Origin: Streptomyces sp. NBC_00193
GTDB lineage: Bacteria; Actinomycetota; Actinomycetes; Streptomycetales; Streptomycetaceae
Length of the DNA stretch: 64,000 nt
NCBI RefSeq assembly: GCF_026342735.1
Contig: NZ_JAPEMM010000002.1
Span: 558,001-622,000 of the forward strand
Direction: 5' to 3'
The notes below the pieces were generated by a model. The model had not been told where the DNA came from. It did no database searches and saw nothing but the letters and a program-made list of their open reading frames with translations. This document shows positions 24,701-31,458 of this stretch, piece after piece (position 1 is the stretch's first letter; every line of letters begins with the position of its first letter). The position numbers and the translations under genes were made by a program.

Positions 24701-24923
24701 CCTTGGCCCCGCCTGCGGTTGCGATCGTGAAGGTGTTCCCGGACCGGGTGAGGCCGGTGGCGTTGCCGGCCGTGGCGGGGGCGGGCGCCGAGGCGGCCGC
24801 CGAAGCCGCGGAGGAGAAGGGGCCGGCGGAGGCCAGACCCGTCACGGCGAGGGCCGCGGCGAGCAGTGCGGCCGCCGGGGCGCGCCGCCGCCGTGGGCTT
24901 CTGCGGATGCTGATGAGTCTCAT
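21723..24923 (-). CDS. Secreted GH31 glycosidase with F5/8-type C and ricin-B (CBM13) domains
   Basis: 1066 residues from ATG 24923 with GAGGAG upstream. It has a long basic signal peptide, then a GH31 N-terminal beta-domain and a TIM barrel, with a likely nucleophile Asp in 'VKTDVAWIGGGY' and an acid/base Asp in 'VVWTGDTNGTWDDMRWH'. The variant 'TDVAWIGGGY' in place of the usual W-x-D-M-N-E points to an alpha-galactosidase or alpha-N-acetylgalactosaminidase-type GH31 subfamily rather than alpha-glucosidase. A discoidin-like domain (about residues 790-930) and a ricin-B trefoil with repeated QxW motifs ('NQRWTL', 'GQTWQT', 'AQRWTF') complete it, indicating carbohydrate-surface binding. Confidence 0.9.
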   Translation of the reverse strand: MRLISIRRSPRRRRAPAAALLAAALAVTGLASAGPFSSAASAAASAPAPATAGNATGLTRSGNTFTIATAGGAKVRVVVARADIFRLWLSPDGAFTNDPAGTDLAPTTDFGPVSAAWTDVGTYYKITTGSLTIRANKTPLQFSVYRADNSTLVWQETQPTSWTSSQTTQYLARGADEQFYGTGLRLGEWALRGKTVPIAVDNKWRENNNASPAPFYVSTNNYGVMRNTWAPGSYGFNAPTTLTHDEKRFDAWYFTGDSLKTVLDAYTDVSGKPFMAPAWGFELGNADCFNASNPAYQGDHNRLRHQTTPDVVGYATDARAADMPSGWFLPNDGYGCGYTAPLKSTVDALKAKGFQTGLWTSTGLGNINDEVGVAGSRGVKTDVAWIGGGYKTAFSGVQQAVDGIENNSDARRYVWTVDGWAGTQRNAVVWTGDTNGTWDDMRWHVPAITGAGLSGFNYATGDVDGIFAGSPKTYARDLQWKAFTPAFMTMSGWGATGPSAGYQDKQPWRFAEPYLSINRKYLQLKMRLMPYLYTMSRTAHETGVPSTRAMVLEYPEDPVARGNLTSGQFMAGDSFLVAPVVSDTSVRDGIYLPAGTWTDYWTGKTYAGPGWLNGYQAPLDTLPLFVKGGAIVPMWPQMNYTGEKPVSTLTYDIHPRGATSFSLYEDDGITRAHQTGAFARQQVDVTAPASGSGTVTVSVSAPAGSYTGKPASRGYEFSLHVATAPTALTVDGAALTRLTSKAAYDAAATGWFFDAADRGGILWTKTGAKSAAFSVSATGTSVPAADPIPVTSSPVPQAAWTLVSADSQETSGENGAARNAFDGNTGTIWHTAWSGSAAAPLPHEIQIDLGARYTADGLGYLPRQDGGVNGRIGGYEVYVSDTTTDWGSPVATGTFADTAALKSVPLSAKAGRYLRLKALTEAGGRGPWTSAAEITLTGRPTPLPAAATLVNGASSSCLDLPGSVTTPGTQPTLYSCHGGPNQRWTLQGDGRLTGLGGVCLDAATATAVAIQTCNGSSGQTWQTGPDGSLRNSGQCLTPAGSATANGTRLTRVACATTAAQRWTFTP

Positions 24924-25157
24924 GGGGCGGCTCCTCGTGCGGTCCGGGATGCGGACACCATTTGGCATGCACCGGGCAACATAGCGGTCCGGAGGGCCCA
25001 TTTGAAGGAAGATGATTGGAATGGCTGGTCAACGAGCATCTTTGAGCATGTGCGGGGATGCCGCCCTCTCACTCGTATGGCCCACCTGCCCTGCGCGAAC
25101 CGCCTCCCGCCCCGACCCTGGAGCGAACTGCGCACTTTTCTGGAGGGCCCGGCACCC

Positions 25158-26492
25158 ATGGAACAGGCTCAACAGCCCGCATCGCTCCGTCAGCTCCTCC
25201 TCGCCCCCGCGACCCTGAGACTGCTCGGGCTCTCGGCCCTCGTCGGCATCCCGGTCTCGCTGTTCGCCTTCGGCTTCGTCAGCCTCGAACACGAGCTCCA
25301 GCACTGGGTCTGGCACACCGCACCCGACCTGCTCGGCTACGACCGCGCCCCGTGGTGGTGGGGCCTGCCCACACTCGCCCTCGCCGGACTGCTGGCCGCG
25401 CCGATCATCACGCGGATGGCCGGAGGCGGCGGACACGTCCCCGCCTACGGCTTCGGCGGCCCGCCGACCATGCCCCGCGAGACGCCGAGCGTGATCCTGG
25501 CCGCGCTGGCCTGCCTGCCCCTGGGCGTGATGCTCGGACCCGAGGCGCCCCTGATGGCGATGGGCAGCGGCCTCGCCCTGCTCACCCTCCGCGCCGCCAA
25601 GCGCATCGCCCAGCCCGAGCTGGCCACCGTGCTCGGCATGGCCGGATCCACCGCCGCCATCAGCACGATCTTCGGCAGCCCGCTGATCCCGGTGGTGATG
25701 GTGCTGGAGGGAGCCGCCCTCGTCGCCGGAGGTGCCCGGCTGTTCGTCCTGATCCTGCCCGCCCTGGTCTCCAGCGGGGTCGGAGCCCTGGTCTTCACCG
25801 GTTTCGGGCACTGGACCGGCCTCGGCATCGGCGCACTGACCCTCCCCAAGGAACCCGCCGCCGGCCTGCCCGACGCGGGTGACTTCCTGTGGGGCATCCC
25901 CATGGCCGCCCTGATCGGCGTCGTCATCGCCCTGGGCAAGTCCGCGGGCCTGCGCGTCCACCGCTGGACGGGCACCTCCGCGCAGCGGATCATCCTGTGC
26001 GCGGTGGCCGTCGGCGTCTGCGTCACCGGCTACGCGCTGATCACCGGACGCTCCCCCGAGGAAGTGGCCCTGTCGGGCCAGAACACCGTCGGCCAGCTGG
26101 CCGCCGACCCCTCGTCCTGGGCGGTGGGCGCGCTGGTGGCCCTCACCGTCTTCAAGCTGATCGGCTGGAGCATCGCCCTGGGCAGCCTCCGCGGTGGCCC
26201 CATCTTCCCGTCGATCATGATCGGGGCGTCGATCGGCATCGCCTTCGGCAGCCTTCCCGGCTTCGGCATGGCCCCCGCCCTCGCGGCCGGCATCTGCGCG
26301 GCCGGGGTGGCCGGCACCCGGCTCCCGGTGACCGGCGTGGTCCTGGCCGCCGCCCTGCTGGGCAAGGAGGCGTCCACCCTGATGCCGCTCCTGGTGATCT
26401 CCGCCGTGACGGCCCTCCTGGCCTCGACCCTGATCGACCGCCAGCGCCCCGCCGACCCGGCCCACCTCCAGCCCGCCCCCGCCGACGCCTAG
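25158..26492 (+). CDS. ClC family chloride channel/transporter
   Basis: 444 residues with about ten hydrophobic segments. The ClC selectivity signature is present as 'LGPEAPLMAMGSGLALL'. 'GSPLIPVVMVLEGA' and 'LGSLRGGPIFPSIMIGASIGIAFG' correspond to the later signature regions. It should move chloride, possibly in exchange for protons. The ATG at 25158 follows TGGAGGG with a rather long spacer. The TAG stop (26490-26492) lies within the target duplication of the IS481 element inserted right behind it, so the protein is intact. Confidence 0.92.
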   Translation: MEQAQQPASLRQLLLAPATLRLLGLSALVGIPVSLFAFGFVSLEHELQHWVWHTAPDLLGYDRAPWWWGLPTLALAGLLAAPIITRMAGGGGHVPAYGFGGPPTMPRETPSVILAALACLPLGVMLGPEAPLMAMGSGLALLTLRAAKRIAQPELATVLGMAGSTAAISTIFGSPLIPVVMVLEGAALVAGGARLFVLILPALVSSGVGALVFTGFGHWTGLGIGALTLPKEPAAGLPDAGDFLWGIPMAALIGVVIALGKSAGLRVHRWTGTSAQRIILCAVAVGVCVTGYALITGRSPEEVALSGQNTVGQLAADPSSWAVGALVALTVFKLIGWSIALGSLRGGPIFPSIMIGASIGIAFGSLPGFGMAPALAAGICAAGVAGTRLPVTGVVLAAALLGKEASTLMPLLVISAVTALLASTLIDRQRPADPAHLQPAPADA

Positions 26493-26493
26493 G
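26488..26493. repeat. Left target-site duplication CCTAGG of the IS481 element
   Basis: CCTAGG immediately precedes the IS left end and contains the stop codon of the ClC gene. The same six bases follow the right end at 27565-27570. The sequence fits the NCTAGN target rule known for IS481. Confidence 0.85.
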
Positions 26494-27564
26494 TGTTCTG
26501 TCCAGGGAGGTTGTGGACGGGTGATGCAGGTCTCGGCTGAGGGTTCTTGAACGGGTGAGGGCCTTCCGGGTTCGGTGTGGATTGCGACGTCTACACCAAC
26601 CAGCAGAAGGCCCTCATGCCCCACCGTAATGCACCCCTGACCGAGACCGGACGCCTGCGGCTGGCCCGCTGCGTGGTCGAGGACGGCTGGCCGCTGCGCC
26701 GGGCCGCCGACCGCTTCCAGGTCTCACCCACAACTGCCCAGCGGTGGGCCGATCGCTACCGTGCGAACGGCGAGGCGGGCATGAGCGACCGGTCCTCCCG
26801 CCCGCACCACAGCCCGAAGCGGACGCCCACCCGCACCGAACGGCGGATCATCAAGGTCCGCCTCGCCCGCCGGTGGGGGCCGGCCCGCATAGCGCACCTG
26901 CTCGGCCTGGCGCCGTCGACCGTGCACCGCGTTCTGACCCGCTACCAGCTGGCCCGCCTGACCCACCTCGACCGCGCGACAGGCCGCGTCATACGACGCT
27001 ACGAACGCGAGAAGCCCGGCGAACTGGTCCACGTGGACATCAAGAAGCTCGGCAACATCCCCGACGGCGGCGGCCACAAAGCCCTCGGCCGCCAGGCCGG
27101 CCGCAAGAAGCGGCCCCGCCTGGGCTACAGCTACATCCACACCGCCGTCGACGACCACTCCCGCCTCGCCTACAGCGAGATCCTGACCAACGAGAAGAAG
27201 GAGACCGCCACCGCCTTCTGGACCCGGGCCCAGGCCTTCTTCGCCCAGGCCGGGATCACCGTCGAGCGGGTCCTGACCGACAACGGCTCCTGCTACAAGT
27301 CCCATGCCTGGCGGGACCTGCTGGCAGCGGCCGGGATCACCCACAAGCGAACCCGGCCCTACCGACCCCAGACGAACGGCAAGGTCGAACGCCTCAACCG
27401 CACCCTGCTGGAAGAGTGGGCCTACGCCCGCCCCTACCAGTCAGAACAGGAGCGACGCGATGCCTTCCCCAAGTGGCTGCACACCTACAATCACCACCGC
27501 GGACACACCGCGCTCGCAGGCAAACCACCCGCCAGCCGCGTCCCCAACCTCACTGGGCAATACA
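26494..27564 (+). mobile_element. Complete IS481-family insertion sequence (1071 bp)
   Basis: The element runs from TGTTCTGTCC to CAATACA. Its ends are imperfect inverted repeats of about 26 bases; comparing GTGT(T/A)(C/T)TG(T/C)CCAG at each end shows about 80% identity over the arm. It is flanked by CCTAGG direct repeats and carries one intact transposase gene. It was inserted between the ClC gene and the esterase gene without disrupting either. Good ends, intact gene and perfect duplication suggest a recent insertion. Confidence 0.92.
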
Positions 27565-27569
27565 CCTAG
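26616..27569 (+). CDS. IS481 family transposase
   Basis: 317 residues from ATG 26616; the frame opens at 26577 but the family begins near 'MPHRNAPLTETGRLRLA'. An N-terminal helix-turn-helix ('GWPLRRAADRFQVSPTTAQRWADRYR') precedes the rve integrase core. The DDE residues are Asp141 ('HVDIKK'), Asp222 ('TDNGS') and Glu258 ('KVERLN'), with the classic 35-residue D-E gap. The final codon and the TAG stop (27567-27569) are not in the element but in the flanking target duplication. Confidence 0.95.
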   Translation: MPHRNAPLTETGRLRLARCVVEDGWPLRRAADRFQVSPTTAQRWADRYRANGEAGMSDRSSRPHHSPKRTPTRTERRIIKVRLARRWGPARIAHLLGLAPSTVHRVLTRYQLARLTHLDRATGRVIRRYEREKPGELVHVDIKKLGNIPDGGGHKALGRQAGRKKRPRLGYSYIHTAVDDHSRLAYSEILTNEKKETATAFWTRAQAFFAQAGITVERVLTDNGSCYKSHAWRDLLAAAGITHKRTRPYRPQTNGKVERLNRTLLEEWAYARPYQSEQERRDAFPKWLHTYNHHRGHTALAGKPPASRVPNLTGQYT

Positions 27570-27570
27570 G
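27565..27570. repeat. Right target-site duplication CCTAGG
   Basis: Direct copy of 26488-26493. It supplies the last two bases of the final sense codon and the TAG stop of the transposase reading frame. Confidence 0.85.
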
Positions 27571-27733
27571 CCGTCTCTTTCGGATCAGGCCGGGCCCGCG
27601 GCGGCCGGCTCGGATGACCGGCTCTTTGCCCTTTTCATAACTTTTGGTGGCGAACCGTTCCTTCCGTCAGGTGCTCTCACTCCCCGGCAGCCATACCGAC
27701 GGCCTCCGTAACAGGGCTCAGGAGTCACGCACG

Positions 27734-28864
27734 ATGAAGCACGGCAAACGCCGGGAGGCGCAGCACGGACACGCCCGGGTCCAGGGGCACGCCCCCGACC
27801 GGCCTCCCAGGTGGCGGCGGCTGGTCGGGGTGGCCGTCCCGCTGACCGCCGTGGTCGGGATGACCATCGGGTTCGTGACCCACCTCAACCGGTCCGACGA
27901 CAGCGGCGACGTCGGCGACACCGTGCACCTCGACGAGCCCCGCACCACGGCCCGGGGGAAGGCCGGTGACGCGACGGGCGACCCGCTGACCCTGATGCCC
28001 ACCGGACCGGCGCCCGAGCTGAAGGTGTCCGGCACCATCCCGGAGGACGGCAGCAAGGTGATGGTGACCACCCTCGCCGGGAAGAAGTCCCACTTCACCG
28101 GCAAGGTCTGGCTCTGGGTGCCGCCGCAGTACCACGACCCGAAGTACGCGCACAGCGGCTTCCCCGTGATGATCGCGCTGCCCGGCGGGCCCGGCTTCAA
28201 CGAGAACTACTGGAGCGGGAGCAACCTCAAGCTGGAGGCCGACATCTCCAAGTGGTCCAAGGAGGGCGCCAGCCTCCCCTTCATCCTCGCCATGCCGGTG
28301 CTGAACCCGGCCTCCGACAAGGACGGGCTGTACTGGGACGGCAGCGACATCCCCGGCCAGCCGAAGATGGGCACCTGGCTCACCGAGGACGTCCCCGACC
28401 TGGTCCGCGCGACGTTCCGTACGATCAAGTCCCGCGACGGCTGGGCCTTCATGGGCAGCTCCTCCGGCGGGTTCGCCGGGCTCAAGGCGGTGCTGAAGAA
28501 TCCCGACCGGTTCCGCGCCGTGATCGCCGGCGGGCCCGACATCGTCCCCGACTCCCGGCTGTGGAACGGCCACCCCGCCGAGAAGGCGGAGAACAGCCCG
28601 CCCGAGCTCGCGCAGAAGCTGATCGACCGGGGCGGACCCGAGGTGGACCTCGCCTTCCAGGTCGGCACCAAGGGCAGCGACGTCCAGAACCGGCCCCCGA
28701 TCGAGAAGTTCATCAAGGACTACGGCAAGGGGCCCGTGAAGACGATGTTCCACGTCGACGAGGGCGGCGGCCACGACGCCTACACCTACGCTCCCGGCAT
28801 GTACGACGGCGGGCTCATCCAGTGGATCAGCAAGCTCATGCGAGGGCCCGTCCCCAGCCCGTGA
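27734..28864 (+). CDS. Membrane-anchored/secreted esterase, enterochelin-esterase/mycolyltransferase-like alpha/beta hydrolase
   Basis: 376 residues from ATG 27734. A basic N-terminal region leads into one hydrophobic segment ('LVGVAVPLTAVVGMTIGFVTHL'), so the catalytic part is outside the cell. The hydrolase domain shows 'FPVMIALPGGPGFNENYW', nucleophile elbow 'FMGSSSGGFAGLKAV' (GSSSGG) and a late 'VDEGGGHDAYTYAPGM' with the expected His. It belongs to the esterase-D/Fes fold. The substrate is unknown. The 3' end overlaps the convergent small gene by 29 bases. Confidence 0.87.
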   Translation: MKHGKRREAQHGHARVQGHAPDRPPRWRRLVGVAVPLTAVVGMTIGFVTHLNRSDDSGDVGDTVHLDEPRTTARGKAGDATGDPLTLMPTGPAPELKVSGTIPEDGSKVMVTTLAGKKSHFTGKVWLWVPPQYHDPKYAHSGFPVMIALPGGPGFNENYWSGSNLKLEADISKWSKEGASLPFILAMPVLNPASDKDGLYWDGSDIPGQPKMGTWLTEDVPDLVRATFRTIKSRDGWAFMGSSSGGFAGLKAVLKNPDRFRAVIAGGPDIVPDSRLWNGHPAEKAENSPPELAQKLIDRGGPEVDLAFQVGTKGSDVQNRPPIEKFIKDYGKGPVKTMFHVDEGGGHDAYTYAPGMYDGGLIQWISKLMRGPVPSP

Positions 28865-29138
28865 CGGGCGGGGGGCTCACGGCCAGGACCGGCGCCGCCG
28901 GTGAGCCGTGGCGGTGCCCGCAGGGCTCGAAGACCAGCACCACGGGCTGCCCCGGACGCTGTCGCCAGGAGATGCGTTCCGGGGTGTCCTCGCACACCGG
29001 GCAGCACGGCAGCGGACCCGGCTGATCCGACCGACCCGTCGGGCTCATCGAGCCGATCGGGCTCGACGGGCTCGGCCGCCTCGGCTCCGCCCGGTACTCG
29101 GGGGCGGCCGCGAGCTGCGTGGAGTGCGGATCGCTCAT
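28836..29138 (-). CDS. Small Cys/His-rich protein, possible zinc binder
   Basis: 100 residues from ATG 29138 behind AGGGAGTC. The N-terminal 50 residues are Pro/Ser-rich and probably disordered. The conserved-looking core is 'CCPVCEDTPERISWRQ' followed by 'VVLVFEPCGHRHG', giving a CxxC...CxHxH arrangement like a minimal zinc ribbon. No homologue can be named with certainty. It overlaps the esterase 3' end convergently. Confidence 0.6.
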   Translation of the reverse strand: MSDPHSTQLAAAPEYRAEPRRPSPSSPIGSMSPTGRSDQPGPLPCCPVCEDTPERISWRQRPGQPVVLVFEPCGHRHGSPAAPVLAVSPPPVTGWGRALA

Positions 29139-29291
29139 GGAGACTCCCTGGTCGTGCGGCTGGACTGCTCGCACTGTGCCATGGACGTGCCCCCTGGCGC
29201 ACGGGTGAATCCTCCAGTGTTCCGGCGATGTTCCGGCAGGTCAGGCGCGTGCGCCCCGGGCTCCTCCCGGCGCTCCCCCGGGACTTGGTGC

Positions 29292-29960
29292 TCAGCGCGG
29301 CCCGCCGGCCACCTCCACCAGGCCCGATTCGTACGCGGCGATGACCGCCTGGGCCCGGTCGCGGACGCCCAGCTTGCCGAAGATGCCGGTGATGTGGTTC
29401 TTGACCGTGGAGACGCTGATGTCCAGGTCTGCGGCGATCTCCGCGTTGTCGAGTCCGGTGGCCAGCAGCTGCCAGATCTCCCGCTCCCGGGGGGTGAGTT
29501 CGGCCGGGACCTCGGCCGTCCGCGTGGCGGGCCGCGCGGGGACCCGTACGTACGTGGAGATCAGCCGGGTCAGCAGGCGCGGCGCCACCGCCGCCTCGCC
29601 GGTGTGGACGGTGCGGATCGCGGCGGTCAGCTCCTCCGGGGAGACGTCCTTGGGCAGGAATCCGTAGGCTCCGGCCCGCAGGGCGGCGACCACGTACTCG
29701 TCCATGTCGAAGGTGCTCAGCGCCAGGACCCGGCACTCCGGCAGCAGCCGGGCCAGTTCCCCGGTGGCTCCGACCCCGTCCAGGACCGGCATCCGGATGT
29801 CCATGACGACCACGTCGGGCCGCAGCCGCTCCGCGAGGGCGACCGCCTCGGCGCCGTCCCCTGCCTCGCCGACCACCTCGAACTCCGGCTCGGGAGCCAG
29901 GATCAGGGCCAGGCCCCTCCGGACGAGCGGCTGGTCGTCGGCAATGAGCACACGGATCAT
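29292..29960 (-). CDS. NarL/FixJ-type response regulator
   Basis: 222 residues. The receiver domain has the acidic pocket (ADDQ), phospho-acceptor Asp in 'VVVMDIRMP' and Lys in 'FLPKDVSPEEL'. A LuxR-type helix-turn-helix follows ('LTPREREIWQLLATGLDNAEIAADLDISVSTVKNHITGIFGKLGV'). The start overlaps the kinase stop by four bases. With the kinase it forms a system divergent from the MMPL exporter, which is a likely target. Confidence 0.95.
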   Translation of the reverse strand: MIRVLIADDQPLVRRGLALILAPEPEFEVVGEAGDGAEAVALAERLRPDVVVMDIRMPVLDGVGATGELARLLPECRVLALSTFDMDEYVVAALRAGAYGFLPKDVSPEELTAAIRTVHTGEAAVAPRLLTRLISTYVRVPARPATRTAEVPAELTPREREIWQLLATGLDNAEIAADLDISVSTVKNHITGIFGKLGVRDRAQAVIAAYESGLVEVAGGPR

Positions 29961-31252
29961 CCGCGTTCTTCCTCTCCTTCTCCCCCGGGCGCGTCCGGAC
30001 CGGGCGGCGCCGGGAGGCGCGCCGCCACCCGGAACCCACCGCAGTCCAGGGCGGCCGCCTCCAGGGTGCCGCCCTGCAGGGCGACCCGTTCGCGCATTCC
30101 GATCAGACCGTAGCCGGAACCCGACGCCGCCCGCGCAGGCGGCTGCCGGTCCCCGGCACCGTCGTCGCGGACCTCCACCGTCACCTCGTCCGGGAGATAC
30201 GCCAGCCGTACGTGGGCCCGGGCCCGCTGCCCGGCGTGCTTGCGGGTGTTGGTCAGCGACTCCTGCACGATGCGGAACACCGTCAGGCCGAGGGCCGGCG
30301 GCAGCGGGCGGACCGGCCCGTCCACGGTGAATCCGGTCTCCAGGCCGCCGATCCCGGCCTCGGCGACGATCCGCTCCAGGTCGCCGGTGCCGGGCTGCGG
30401 GGGCGGCGGGGTGTGTTCCGGCTCCTCCCCCGCCCGCAGCACGTCGAGCAGCTGCCTCATCTCGCGCAGCGCCATCCGCCCGGAACCCTCCAGGGTGACC
30501 AGGGCCTCGCGGGCCACCTCCGGGTCGCGCGCGAGGTTGGCCCGCGCTCCGCCGGCCATCAGCTGCATGGTGGTGATGTGGTGGGCCACGATGTCGTGCA
30601 GTTCGCGGGCGATGCGGCGGCGCTCCTCGGCCACGGCCCGTTCGGCGAGCAGGGTGCGCTTGGCCTCGGTCTCCTGCTGCCAGCGGCGCACCAGCTGCGC
30701 GGCGGCGACGACGAGGACGACGGCGATCGTGTTGCCGAGCAGGCCGGTGAACCTGCTGATCCCCCCGTAGCCACTGCTGCCGAGCACCGTCAGCGGCACG
30801 GCCGCCAGGGCGGCCGCCGCCGTGACCGCCGGGCCGCGCACGCGGGCCACGGAGTACAGCGCGACGATGGTTCCCGCGGAGAAGTGCGGGCCCTGTGCCG
30901 TGATCAGGTTCAGCGCCACGCCGAGGGCGAGCACGGCGCAGAGCACCGCCACCGGCCTGACCCGCCGGGCCAGCAGGCAGGGTGCGGCCAGGACCACCAG
31001 GACGACGGCGGTCACGGTGAGGGGCCGGCCGGCCTCGGCGGCGGCGAGCGCGAAGCCGGTCAGGTCCACGACGGCGGCTCCGATGGCCACGAGCGCGTCG
31101 TTGCGGGTCCAGTTCAGGGCTTGGACCCGGTTCAGGATCCGGGCCCCGTCGAGGGCCCGGGCCCCGTTCAGGAAACGGGCCCCGTTCAGGATCCGGGCTC
31201 CGTGCTGGGCCCGGGCATCCTTCGGACTCAGGTCCGTTCTGATCATCGGCAT
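29957..31252 (-). CDS. Sensor histidine kinase (HisKA_3/NarX-type)
   Basis: About 431 residues. N-terminal repeated hexapeptides (GARILN-type) precede about five membrane helices. The dimerisation box with the phospho-His is 'ERRRIARELHDIVAHHITTMQ', and the ATPase domain ends 'GYGLIGMRERVALQGG'. ATG 31252 is preferred; ATGs at 31267 and 31246 are in frame. It lacks a large extracellular sensor, like kinases that sense from within the membrane. It is coupled to the response regulator by a four-base overlap. Confidence 0.93.
   Translation of the reverse strand: MPMIRTDLSPKDARAQHGARILNGARFLNGARALDGARILNRVQALNWTRNDALVAIGAAVVDLTGFALAAAEAGRPLTVTAVVLVVLAAPCLLARRVRPVAVLCAVLALGVALNLITAQGPHFSAGTIVALYSVARVRGPAVTAAAALAAVPLTVLGSSGYGGISRFTGLLGNTIAVVLVVAAAQLVRRWQQETEAKRTLLAERAVAEERRRIARELHDIVAHHITTMQLMAGGARANLARDPEVAREALVTLEGSGRMALREMRQLLDVLRAGEEPEHTPPPPQPGTGDLERIVAEAGIGGLETGFTVDGPVRPLPPALGLTVFRIVQESLTNTRKHAGQRARAHVRLAYLPDEVTVEVRDDGAGDRQPPARAASGSGYGLIGMRERVALQGGTLEAAALDCGGFRVAARLPAPPGPDAPGGEGEEERG
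31112..31201. repeat. Five tandem 18-bp units in histidine kinase N-terminus
   Basis: Units begin at 31112, 31130, 31148, 31166 and 31184, consensus GTTCAGGATCCGGGCCCC on the plus strand. They encode six-residue repeats of the GARILN type, so copy-number change keeps frame. Confidence 0.85.
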
Positions 31253-31458
31253 ATTCCATCTTCCCATCGGGCGGACCCCGGACCGCGGGCCCCGAGGAGG
31301 AGGGCGGACCAGGACCGGAGTCCTGGTCGGGGGCCCGTACCGGCCCCTGCTCCCGGGTGCGAGCTCCTCCCGGGACCTGACGTTTCGGGGGGCGCCCGCT
31401 GATGAGCTGGTGAGCAGGCCGGGGACCCCCGGCCGCAGCCCCCGTTACGGAGGACTCC

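Noticed and set aside
21561..25100. Long open plus-strand frame leading into the ClC gene
   Set aside because: It is antisense to the clearly real GH31 gene; only the part from 25158 has channel motifs and a sensible start.
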